Shown one piece after another: positions 17,387 through 29,880 of a stretch of DNA of 64,000 nt (the stretch's first letter is position 1; each line of letters starts with the position of its first letter). Location of the stretch: NCBI RefSeq assembly GCF_040706615.1, contig NZ_JAPDRF010000007.1, positions 1-64,000 of the forward strand, given 5' to 3'. This DNA is from Lentisalinibacter sediminis (GTDB lineage: Bacteria > Pseudomonadota > Gammaproteobacteria > Steroidobacterales > Woeseiaceae). Made by a program: the position numbers and the translations under genes. The notes beneath the pieces are model-generated. The model was not told where the DNA came from. It did no database searches and worked only from the letters and a program-made list of their open reading frames with translations.

Positions 17387-18955
17387 TTGAGCGATTCGAC
17401 CGACACCGGCATCACCGTGGGGGAGATGCCGGCCGAGGATCAGTCCATACCGACTGATCCCGATACCACCGCCGCTTTCATCGGCCGCGCGCTCTGCGGC
17501 CCCGTCAACCACCCCGTCGCCGTCAGCTCCTTCTCCGAATTCTCGCGCCGCTTCGGCGGCCACTGGCGGCTGAGCAGCCTCGGCCCGGCCGTGGAGCAGT
17601 TCTTCGCTCATGGCGGGCGTCGCGCGATTGTCGTCCGCGTGGCGAACGGCGCGCGCGGCGCCAGGCTCACGCTGCCCGCCGGCGATACCGGCCTGACGCT
17701 GGCGGCGCTCAGCCCGGGCGCCGGGGAGACGTTCCGCGCCTCCGTGGACTACGACGGCATCGATGGCCGCCCGGGCACCGACGGCAGCCGTTTCAACCTG
17801 ACGGTGCAGCGGCTCTCGCCGCGCACGCGCCTCATCGACGACCAGGAGATCTTCCGCGGGCTGAGCTGCGCCGAGGGCGCCGAGAGCAATGTCCGCGATC
17901 GTCTCCTCACCTCGCGGCTCGTGCGCGTGGCCGGGCCGTTGCCCGAACGCCGTCCCGACGCCACCCGGTCCGGCGGTGCGGACCGGGTGGTCTCCTACGT
18001 GCCCGCCGACGAGGCCGGCACGGACGGCCAGCCGCTGAGCGACTACGACCTGATCGGCTCGGCACGGGACTACACCGGACTGTTCGCGCTGGAGGGCGCG
18101 GCGCACTTCAGCTTCCTCTACGCGCCGCCGATGGGCGGCGGTCGCGATCCCGGGCCCGCTTTCCTGATGGCGGCCGAGCGATATTGCCAGCGCCGCGGCG
18201 CCATGCTCATCGTCGATCCGCCGGCTTCCTGCCGGAGTTTCGCCGAGCTGGATCTGGCGTTGCGGCGGGACGGCTTCCGCAGCCCGCACCTGGTGACCTA
18301 CTTCCCCCGGATGACCGACCGGCGCCACCCGGACGACGGACTCGTGCCGGCCGGCGGCGCGCTCGCCGGCATCCTGGCCCGCAACGACGAGAGCGGTCAT
18401 GTCTGGAAGTCCCCGGCCACCGGATCGGCGTTCCTGCGCGATCTGCGTCCGGCGCTGGAGCTGGACGACGCGCAGGCGGCGGCGCTGCATCGCCACGGTG
18501 TGCAGACGTTGCGCCGCGGCGCCGACCGGCGGGTGCGGCCGACGGGGGACGTCACCTTTACCGGCAGTGTGTTCGGCGGCGCCCGGCGCCTCGGCACCGA
18601 GCGGCTGATCCAGTTCGTGCTTCATCGCGTCGAGCGATCCACGCGCTGGGTGCTGTTCCGGCACAGTGAGCGCGCCTTGTGGCACGCGATCGAGCGCCGC
18701 GTGGGCGACTTCATGCAGGCGCTGGAGGCCGACGGTGCCTTCGCCGGCCGCGGCGGCGCCGCCTGGTTCGTGCGCTGCAATTCGTCCACCAATACGGCCG
18801 CCCAGCAGGGCAGGCCCTCGGTCGGCCTCATCATCGGCTTTCGGCCGGTCGGCGAGACGGAGATGCTGGTGTGGTCTCTGGTGCAGGAGCCGGCCGGGGC
18901 CCGGATCAGCCCGGCGGCCTTCGCCGGCGCCGGCGCCAGCGCCGCGGCGGGCTGA
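17387..18955 (+). CDS. Contractile tail sheath-like protein, no phage neighbours
   Basis: A 522-residue protein with the whole sheath layout. N-terminal ITVGEMPAEDQSI then TAAFIGRALCGPVNHPV matches the arm and first strand of sheath monomers. FFAHGGRRAIVVRV follows near residue 75. The core has LVTYFPRM, then PAGGALAGILARND, VWKSPAT and HGVQTLRR. The C-terminal domain has WVLFRHSERALWHAI and a final VRCNSSTN. These are established sheath signatures in phages, tailocins and extracellular injection systems. The start is TTG, needed to keep the N-terminal arm; AGGGG lies about 10 nt upstream and TAGAAT at 17334. Tube, baseplate, spike and ATPase genes are all absent from the window. Confidence 0.85.
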   Translation: MSDSTDTGITVGEMPAEDQSIPTDPDTTAAFIGRALCGPVNHPVAVSSFSEFSRRFGGHWRLSSLGPAVEQFFAHGGRRAIVVRVANGARGARLTLPAGDTGLTLAALSPGAGETFRASVDYDGIDGRPGTDGSRFNLTVQRLSPRTRLIDDQEIFRGLSCAEGAESNVRDRLLTSRLVRVAGPLPERRPDATRSGGADRVVSYVPADEAGTDGQPLSDYDLIGSARDYTGLFALEGAAHFSFLYAPPMGGGRDPGPAFLMAAERYCQRRGAMLIVDPPASCRSFAELDLALRRDGFRSPHLVTYFPRMTDRRHPDDGLVPAGGALAGILARNDESGHVWKSPATGSAFLRDLRPALELDDAQAAALHRHGVQTLRRGADRRVRPTGDVTFTGSVFGGARRLGTERLIQFVLHRVERSTRWVLFRHSERALWHAIERRVGDFMQALEADGAFAGRGGAAWFVRCNSSTNTAAQQGRPSVGLIIGFRPVGETEMLVWSLVQEPAGARISPAAFAGAGASAAAG

Positions 18956-18967
18956 AGACCACCCGGA

Positions 18968-19433
18968 TCAGGCGCGGGCGGGCCGCGCCGTGATGTACAT
19001 ACGGATCACCGCGTGCACCACCTCGGTGCCGTCCTCTCCGCGCACGGATACGTCCACCGCCACGTCCTCGCCGTCGTCCCATTGCGTCTCCGGCAGGCGG
19101 GCCGTCGCCGTCACGTCCGTGGCCGCCTTGGCCAGGTACTCGATATGCATGCCGCGCGGGATCCAGCGCCGGTCCGCCGGGATGGCCGCCTCCATCAGCA
19201 CGCCCGCGCAGAGTTCGCAGAGGTTCGCGCAGGCAAGGGCATGCACCGTGCCGATGTGATTCTTCACCTTGCGCCGCTTGCGCACTCTTGCGGTGACGTG
19301 ATCCGGCTCGATCTCGAGGATCAGCGGCGACAGGGACGAGAAGTAGGGTGCCCGCAGGCACACCGCGCGCGTGAACAGCCAGCGGCCCAGCGGCCAGCGC
19401 GACAGCCGGCGCCACATGCGCAGCGCGGAAGTC

Positions 19434-19444
<11 letters not shown>
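18968..19444 (-). CDS. DUF4442 hotdog-fold thioesterase-like protein
   Basis: A 158-residue protein of the DUF4442 group related to acyl-CoA thioesterases (PaaI-like hotdog fold). Typical pieces are RAPYFSSLSP, RKRRKVKNHIGTVHA and GMHIEYLAKA. The start has AGAGGA about 7 nt upstream inside the oxoprolinase gene, whose stop it overlaps by 11 nt, so the two are probably co-translated. The substrate is unknown. Confidence 0.8.
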
Positions 19445-23054
<3,610 letters not shown>

Positions 23055-23103
23055 CCGGCAGAGTGTACCGTCCCGCCCGCCTCTCGTTCTTTCCTGGCCG
23101 CCC

Positions 23104-23159
23104 TGCGGGGGTATCCATCCTGCTCCCGACAAAAGGTCGCAGCGATGGATACCCCCGCA
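23104..23159. repeat. Perfect 16-bp inverted repeat with 24-nt loop
   Basis: TGCGGGGGTATCCATC (23104-23119) and its exact complement GATGGATACCCCCGCA (23144-23159) could form a long stem upstream of the oxoprolinase start. No T-run follows on either strand. It resembles dispersed REP-type elements more than a terminator. Confidence 0.85.
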
Positions 23160-23290
23160 TGACGGCCGCCTCGGGGTGGCGTGAAGGGCCTGCCGGTCAG
23201 AAGCGTCAGCTAACGTGTGCCGGACGTATCGGCTACGGGCCCAGCAGTCCACCCCGGCCGATGGCGGGCCTACGTCAAGAGAACCTCATC

Positions 23291-23310
23291 GGGCCTGAAG
23301 GCCCTCCTAC
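23291..23310 (-). repeat. Truncated copy of the 16184-16209 palindrome
   Basis: Twenty bases match the left arm, loop and most of the right arm of the palindrome at 16184, in inverse orientation; the outer 6 bases of one arm are lost. Confidence 0.8.
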
Positions 23311-23322
23311 CGGTGGGTGCAG

Positions 23323-23328
23323 TAAGAT
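23323..23328 (+). promoter_or_regulatory. TAAGAT -10-like element 9 nt before the SSS transporter ATG
   Basis: The hexamer TAAGAT is followed by 9 nt and the ATG, with no Shine-Dalgarno sequence, which fits a leaderless or nearly leaderless transcript. Confidence 0.35.
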
Positions 23329-23337
23329 GGCCGGCGC

Positions 23338-24747
<1,410 letters not shown>

Positions 24748-24779
24748 CGCGATGAGTGTGCGTTGATCGTCACCGCAAT

Positions 24780-24785
24780 TAGACT
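24780..24785 (+). promoter_or_regulatory. TAGACT -10-like element 9 nt before the first GTPase ATG
   Basis: TAGACT is followed by 9 nt and the ATG at 24795. If this is the -10, the GTG at 24786 would lie upstream of the RNA start and could not be used. Confidence 0.35.
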
Positions 24786-24794
24786 GTGCCGCCT

Positions 24795-26291
24795 ATGAAG
24801 GTCGATCGCATCCTGCGTACCGCGCTGATCCTGGCAGTGATCCTGCTGTTCGTGGCGGTGATCGCGGGCATGCTGTTCATCACCGAGTCCGCGCTCAACG
24901 TCTGGGACCGGCTGCGCGAGGCGCCGGCATGGCTGGTCGTCTCCTATGCAGGGGTCCTGCTCGCCATCGCCCTCGCGGCCGTCTGGATCGTCTGGCGCTT
25001 CCTGCTGCCGCGGCGCTCGCGCCGCGAGGAGCACAAGCAGCCGGTGTTCTCCGAGGAAGCGCTGAAGGACCGGCTGTCCGCGGCGGAGACGGCGGGCGTC
25101 GATGTGGCCGCGGCCCGCGGCGAACTCGCCGCCCTGGACGAGCGACGGGCCGCCGGGCGCATCCATCTGGCCTTGTTCGGCGAGATCAGCACGGGCAAGA
25201 GTTCGGTGATCCGCGCGCTCGTGCCCGGCGCGGAAGTCGAGACGAGTCCGGTGGGCGGCTCCACCCGCGAGATCGCCCGCTATCAGTGGCACAGCCCGAA
25301 CGGCGAGCAGGTGGTGCTGACCGACATCCCCGGCACCGGCGCCGTGGGCGGCGAGTTCGATGCCGTCGCCCGGGAGGAGGCACTGCGCGCCCACGTCGTG
25401 CTCTATCTCTGCGACGGCGATCTCAGCCGCCAGGAGGCCGACGCGCTCGGGCAGCTGGTCGGCGTCGGCAAGCCCACCATCCTGGTGCTGAACAAGACCG
25501 ATCAGTACACGGAGGAGGAGCTCTACCAGGTGATGGAACGCCTGCAGGCCCGCCTGCAGGATCTGCGGCCCGAGGCGCCGGCCGTCGCGGTACGCGTGAG
25601 CGCCCGCGAGGACGAGGCCGTTATGGAAGAGAGCCCGGACGGAGAACTGGTCGAGCGTCGCCGGGCGCGCGAGCCGGATATCGCCGAGCTGGTGCTGGCG
25701 CTGAACGAGCAGCTCGCCCGCGGCCGCGACGACATGGACCGCCGCCGCGATGCGGCCGTGTTCGCGCTCGCCACCGAGAAGCTGCAGGCGGCGGAGACCG
25801 CCTACCGGGCGCGACGGGCCGAGGAGATCATCCGCTCCTATACGCGCAAGGCCGTGATCGGCGCACTGGCGGCGGTCAGTCCCGGCTCCGACATCGTCAT
25901 TCAGGGTTATCTCGGCACCGCCATGACCCGCGCCCTGTCCGCGCTGTACGGTATCTCGCCCCGGGATCTGGACATCGAGCAGTTCCTGAACCTGAGCCAG
26001 AGCCGCGTGGGCCGGGCGCTGCCGCTCACGCTCGCCGTGGCCGGCAACGGGCTGAAGGCCTTCCCCGGTGTGGGCACAGTGGCGGGCGGGCTGGTGCATG
26101 CCGTAGCCTATGGCCTCATCTTCGATGCCCTGGGCCGCAGTCTGGTCCAGGCCCTCGCCGCCCGGGGACGGTTCTCGCCGGAGGCGGCCGCCGAGCAGTT
26201 CGAGGAAAATCTGAGTGAGTATCTGGAAACGGGTGTTCGGCGCGTGGCGCAGATCGCCCTCCGGGAACAGGCAAGACGCCGGGAAGAGTAG
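24795..26291 (+). CDS. Membrane-anchored GTPase with DUF697-like C terminus
   Basis: A 498-residue protein with two N-terminal membrane helices (about 8-30 and 46-70) and a cytosolic GTPase domain: G1 GEISTGKSS (129-137), G3 DIPGTG, G4 NKTD. The region after about residue 340 has hydrophobic stretches (GALAAVSPGSDIVIQG, GVGTVAGGLVHAVAYG) typical of DUF697 GTPases, which sit at the inner membrane. The role is unknown. The second GTPase starts 77 nt before its end. Confidence 0.8.
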   Translation: MKVDRILRTALILAVILLFVAVIAGMLFITESALNVWDRLREAPAWLVVSYAGVLLAIALAAVWIVWRFLLPRRSRREEHKQPVFSEEALKDRLSAAETAGVDVAAARGELAALDERRAAGRIHLALFGEISTGKSSVIRALVPGAEVETSPVGGSTREIARYQWHSPNGEQVVLTDIPGTGAVGGEFDAVAREEALRAHVVLYLCDGDLSRQEADALGQLVGVGKPTILVLNKTDQYTEEELYQVMERLQARLQDLRPEAPAVAVRVSAREDEAVMEESPDGELVERRRAREPDIAELVLALNEQLARGRDDMDRRRDAAVFALATEKLQAAETAYRARRAEEIIRSYTRKAVIGALAAVSPGSDIVIQGYLGTAMTRALSALYGISPRDLDIEQFLNLSQSRVGRALPLTLAVAGNGLKAFPGVGTVAGGLVHAVAYGLIFDALGRSLVQALAARGRFSPEAAAEQFEENLSEYLETGVRRVAQIALREQARRREE

Positions 26292-27615
26292 GGCCGGCAC
26301 GGGGTCAGATCCCGCAGCAGCCCTCGCGGCCGACCCGAGTGGCGATCATCTCGATCTGGCCCGGGAGAGTCTGCGCGAGCTGCTCGGCGACCGGCGCCTG
26401 CCCGGCGGCGTGCGCGAGGCGCTGGCCGACGACTACCGGCAGGTCCGGGCGATGCTGGACAAGCTCGAGCACGGCCACCTCCACATCGCCGCATTCGGCC
26501 GGGTCAGCACCGGCAAGTCCTCGCTGCTGAACGCCCTGATCGGCGAGACCCGCTTCACCGTCAGTCCGCTGCACGGCGAGACCCGCGAGAGCGCCATGCA
26601 CGCCCTGCGCGAGGAAGAGGCGGGCGGTGTCTTCGTCATCGACACGCCGGGCATCGACGAGGCCGGCGGCGAGGAGCGCGAAGCCCTGGCCCGCGAAGTC
26701 GCGGCTCGCGCGGACCTGGTGATGTTCCTGGTCGACGGCGACATGACGGCGACGGAATTCGATGCCCTGCGCACGATCGTCCGGCTCGGCCGTCCGGTGG
26801 TGCTGGTGCTGAACAAGGCCGACCGCTACGACGACGCCGAGCGCGACGCGCTGCTGGCGGCGCTGCGCAGCCGCGTCGACGGGCTGATCGATGCGCGCAA
26901 CGTGATCGCAGCCGCGGCCGACCCGGCGCCACGGACCGTGATCACCCGCGGGCCGGACGGTGCGGAGAACGAGACGCGCCGCCGGCCGCCGGCGGATGTG
27001 GAGGCGCTTCGTCTCAGGCTCTGGGACATCCTGGACCGGGAAGGCAAGACGCTGGCCGCGCTGAACGCGTCCATCTTCGCGGCCGATCTTACCGACAAGG
27101 TCGGGCACCGCATCGTGCAGGCCCGGCGCAGGGTGGCCGAGCGGGTGGTGCGGACCTACTGCATCGCCAAGGGCGCTACGGTGGCGCTGAATCCGGTGCC
27201 CGTGGCGGATCTGTTTGCCGTCGCCTTCGTCGACGTGGGCATGGTCGTGCACCTGTCCCGTATCTACGACCTGCCCGTCGCCCGCCGCGAGGCCGGCTCG
27301 CTGATACGGGTCATCATGACCGAGGCGGCGGCGCTGATGGGCACCGTCTGGGCGGTGCACTTCGTCTCCAGCGCGCTGAAGGTGGGTACCGGCGGGCTGT
27401 CCACGCTCGTCACGGCCGGCGCCCAGGGCGCGATCGCGTACTACAGCACCTACGTGGTCGGCCGGGTCGCCGATCAGTATCTCGCCCAGGGCAAGTCCTG
27501 GGGCGAGGGCGGGCCGAAGCGGGTGGTGGCGCAAATCCTGGCCAGCCTCGACCGTGACACGATCCTGCGCGAGGCTCGCGAGGAGATCCGCCAGCGGTTG
27601 CGGGCGGCGCAATGA
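26215..27615 (+). CDS. Second DUF697-type GTPase, overlapping the first
   Basis: A 466-residue paralogue-like GTPase: G1 GRVSTGKSS (95-103), G3 DTPG (143-146), G4 NKAD (200-203). Hydrophobic segments at about 325-400 resemble DUF697. The start is a GTG at 26215 with AGGA about 9 nt upstream, giving a 77-nt out-of-frame overlap with the first GTPase; a GTG at 26233 is the alternative. There is no later methionine before the GTPase domain, so the overlap is probably real. The pair may act as a heterodimer (inference). Confidence 0.8.
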   Translation: MSIWKRVFGAWRRSPSGNRQDAGKSRAGTGSDPAAALAADPSGDHLDLARESLRELLGDRRLPGGVREALADDYRQVRAMLDKLEHGHLHIAAFGRVSTGKSSLLNALIGETRFTVSPLHGETRESAMHALREEEAGGVFVIDTPGIDEAGGEEREALAREVAARADLVMFLVDGDMTATEFDALRTIVRLGRPVVLVLNKADRYDDAERDALLAALRSRVDGLIDARNVIAAAADPAPRTVITRGPDGAENETRRRPPADVEALRLRLWDILDREGKTLAALNASIFAADLTDKVGHRIVQARRRVAERVVRTYCIAKGATVALNPVPVADLFAVAFVDVGMVVHLSRIYDLPVARREAGSLIRVIMTEAAALMGTVWAVHFVSSALKVGTGGLSTLVTAGAQGAIAYYSTYVVGRVADQYLAQGKSWGEGGPKRVVAQILASLDRDTILREAREEIRQRLRAAQ

Positions 27616-28019
27616 GGCTGGCCGGACGCCGCAGTGAGCCCGACGCGCTGGCGCGCCAGCGACGGGATCGCATCTGTGCGATGGTGCGCTCGATACCGCC
27701 GGGCTGCGTGGCCAGCTACGGCCAGATAGGCCGGCTGATCGGGCTGCCCCGCGGCGGACGGCTGGTGGGGCGGGTGATGGGCTCGCTGACCGATGGCACC
27801 GACGTGCCCTGGCACCGGGTGGTCAACGCCGCCGGCCGCATCTCGCTGCCGCCGGGCAGTGACGCTTATCGCCGCCAGCGCGACCGCCTGCGCGACGAAG
27901 GCGTCACCGTGGTGCGGGGCCGTATTTCCATGCCGCGGTTCGGCTGGCAGCCGGACCTCGACGAACTCATCTGGAGGGCGGCGCCGGCCGCCGACGCCAA
28001 CAGGGAGGACACCCAGTGA
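27612..28019 (+). CDS. atl: Alkyltransferase-like protein (ATL)
   Basis: A 135-residue protein of the MGMT fold in which the alkyl-acceptor cysteine of PCHRV is replaced by tryptophan: VPWHRVV with W67. Such ATL proteins bind O6-alkylguanine without repairing it and pass the lesion to nucleotide excision repair. ASYGQIGRLIG is the helix-turn-helix DNA-binding part. The ATG overlaps the GTPase stop (ATGA), and the next gene overlaps its own stop (GTGA). Confidence 0.93.
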   Translation: MRLAGRRSEPDALARQRRDRICAMVRSIPPGCVASYGQIGRLIGLPRGGRLVGRVMGSLTDGTDVPWHRVVNAAGRISLPPGSDAYRRQRDRLRDEGVTVVRGRISMPRFGWQPDLDELIWRAAPAADANREDTQ

Positions 28020-28555
28020 CAGGCAACCTCGGCAATTTCGACGTCGTCTTCTCCCACGGCCAGGAGAGCGGCCCCTGGGGCAGCAAGATCACCGCGATGG
28101 CCGCGATGGTGCGGGAGATGGGCGCGCGAGCCGACTCGGTGGATTACCAGGGCATTGAAGATCCCACCCGGCGGGTGCAGAAGCTCGTGGGCGTGCTCGG
28201 CGGCATCGAGCGACCGGCGCGGTCGATAATCCTGGTGGGCTCCAGCATGGGCGGCCACGTCGCCACCGCGGCGAGCACCGTCCAGCCGGTCGACGGCGTC
28301 TTCGTGCTGGCCCCGGCCTATTTCATGCCCGGCTACGAGGAGCTGACGCCGCCGCCGCCGGACTGCCCGCTCGAGATCGTGCACGGCTGGCGCGACGACG
28401 TGGTGCCGGTGGAGAACAGCATCCGTTTTGCCCGGGAGTCGCTGGCGTCGCTGCACATCGTCGATGGCGATCACCGACTGACGGAGAACATCGATATCAT
28501 CAATGAACTGCTGCGCCTGTTCGTCGGGCGCGTGATGGCAAAGAGGGGAGGCTGA
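28016..28555 (+). CDS. Small alpha/beta hydrolase
   Basis: A 179-residue serine hydrolase fold. The nucleophile elbow GSSMGG places S77. The acid is D127 or D128 in HGWRDDVVP and the base H153 in DGDHRL. FSHGQESGPWG forms the oxyanion loop. The GTG start overlaps the ATL stop. The substrate is unknown; it is close to the small YqiA/UPF0227-like hydrolases in size. Confidence 0.82.
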   Translation: MTGNLGNFDVVFSHGQESGPWGSKITAMAAMVREMGARADSVDYQGIEDPTRRVQKLVGVLGGIERPARSIILVGSSMGGHVATAASTVQPVDGVFVLAPAYFMPGYEELTPPPPDCPLEIVHGWRDDVVPVENSIRFARESLASLHIVDGDHRLTENIDIINELLRLFVGRVMAKRGG

Positions 28556-28556
28556 G

Positions 28557-28781
28557 ATGCGCAACCTGTTCCTGATCGGCACCTGTCTGGTGCTGGCCGC
28601 CTGCGGCGGCGCGGACGACGAGGCGACGAAGTCCGACGAACCCTATGAGGATCGCGAGACCGTCTTCGACCCGATGACCGACACGATCGATCGCGCGAAG
28701 GAAGTGGAGGAGATGGGCAAGGACCGCAAGAAGGCCATGGACGAGGCGCTGGAGGAGGCCGACGGGGAGGGCCCCGAGTGA
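28557..28781 (+). CDS. Small putative lipoprotein (74 aa)
   Basis: The N terminus MRNLFLIGTCLVLAAC is a lipoprotein signal with lipobox LAAC (C16), followed by an acidic, probably disordered or helical tail rich in Glu, Asp and Lys. It starts 1 nt after the hydrolase stop. The function is unknown; it is the last gene of the GTPase-ATL-hydrolase run. Confidence 0.7.
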   Translation: MRNLFLIGTCLVLAACGGADDEATKSDEPYEDRETVFDPMTDTIDRAKEVEEMGKDRKKAMDEALEEADGEGPE

Positions 28782-28801
28782 CCGTGACCGGCTGACGCCC
28801 G

Positions 28802-28954
28802 CCGCTGGGCGACGAGCTTCTTCGCGATCTCCGCGACGTGCTCTCCCTGGAAGCGCGCAATCGTGAGTTCCTTCTCCGAAGGGGTGCGGCTGCCGACCTT
28901 GCCGACCCGCTTGCCGTTCGCCCGCAGGCCGCCGGTCTGGTCCAGGAAGTTCGC
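28802..28954 (-). pseudogene. wrbA remnant (NAD(P)H:quinone oxidoreductase), internally deleted
   Basis: On the minus strand one frame reads NFLDQTGGL then RVGKVGS, which match the mid-region of WrbA flavoproteins, and continues directly into SEKELTIARFQGEHVAEIAKK, which matches the WrbA C terminus. About 70 residues that normally separate these blocks are missing, the N-terminal half is absent, and no stop follows the C-terminal block. It is therefore a decayed fragment left between the lipoprotein and CPBP genes. Confidence 0.7.
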
Positions 28955-29046
28955 AGATGCTAACGGGTGTTGTTGCGCGAAGCACCAATGGACGCCGCGC
29001 CGCGCCGTCCCGACAATGGGGTTTGGTCAGTCTCGAGGATGCCGTC

Positions 29047-29880
29047 ATGACAGGCGCCCCGGCCGCGCAGAACGTCGACGCCGTGCCCGTTGCGGCACTC
29101 GTCCCGTTTGTCCTGATCACCTTCGGCATCGCCTGGGGCGTGCTCTCCCTTTTCCTTTTCGTCCCCGATGCCGTGACGGCAGTTTTTGGTGAGATCAGCG
29201 GCCGCAACCCGCTCTTCTTCCTGGCGGTCTGGGCGCCGGGCATCGCCGCCTTCTTGCTCGTGTTGCGATATGGCGGCCTGCCCGGCCTGAAAGGCTACCT
29301 TCGCCGGCTCACCCTCTGGCGCTGTTCGCCCGCCTGGTACGCCTTCGTGATCCTCGGCATTCCGGTGTTGTTCGTCGCCGGCGCGGCACTGAAGGGCGAC
29401 CTGGACCAGTGGTCCGGATGGTCGGGGACGGCCGGCGCGCTGGGCACGGCGCTGCTGGTCATGCTGTTCCAGGGTCCGATCGAGGAGTTCGGCTGGCGCG
29501 GGCTGGCCCTGCCGCTGGCTCAGCGCAGGCTCGTCCCTTTCTGGGCCGGCCTCGCGGTGGGCATCGTCTGGGCGTTGTGGCACTTCCCGGCCTTCCTGCT
29601 GAGCGGTACACCCCAGGGCGCGTGGTCGTTCACCCCCTTCTTCCTGGGTTCGGTCGCGGCCGCCCTGATCGTGACGGCGCTGTTCAACGCCTCCCGCGGC
29701 AGCATTCTCCTGCCCGTTTTCTTCCATTTCTGGCTGATCTTCCCGCTGTGGCCGGACGCCCAGCCCTGGGACATGTATCTCTTCTGCGCGGCGGCCGTGG
29801 TCGTGGTCTGGCTGAACCGGGAGGCGATGTTCAGCCGGCAGGGCGCCGCCATCGGCGTCATCACGAACCGTTATGCCTAG
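29047..29880 (+). CDS. CPBP-family intramembrane metalloprotease
   Basis: A 277-residue membrane protein with seven or eight helices. The Abi/CAAX signature is present: EEFGWRG (146-152) with the paired glutamates, H179 in WHFP, N214 and H227 in FFHFW. Such proteases act in membrane-protein processing or self-immunity. GAGG lies 8 nt before the ATG at 29047; an ATG at 28957 would add an unsupported extension. The next gene overlaps its stop by 8 nt. Confidence 0.85.
   Translation: MTGAPAAQNVDAVPVAALVPFVLITFGIAWGVLSLFLFVPDAVTAVFGEISGRNPLFFLAVWAPGIAAFLLVLRYGGLPGLKGYLRRLTLWRCSPAWYAFVILGIPVLFVAGAALKGDLDQWSGWSGTAGALGTALLVMLFQGPIEEFGWRGLALPLAQRRLVPFWAGLAVGIVWALWHFPAFLLSGTPQGAWSFTPFFLGSVAAALIVTALFNASRGSILLPVFFHFWLIFPLWPDAQPWDMYLFCAAAVVVVWLNREAMFSRQGAAIGVITNRYA

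Larger units (their letters stand above)
23055..23337. other. Repeat-rich divergent spacer between oxoprolinase and SSS transporter
   Basis: No gene was found in this 283-nt interval. It holds the 16-bp inverted repeat at 23104-23159, a truncated copy of the 16184 palindrome at 23291-23310, and a -10-like TAAGAT before the transporter. The oxoprolinase promoter must lie here too but was not resolved. Confidence 0.6.

Noticed and set aside
17339..18685. A 448-codon minus-strand frame opposite the tail-sheath gene
   Set aside because: It has no recognisable domain, while the plus strand has continuous sheath signatures from end to end.
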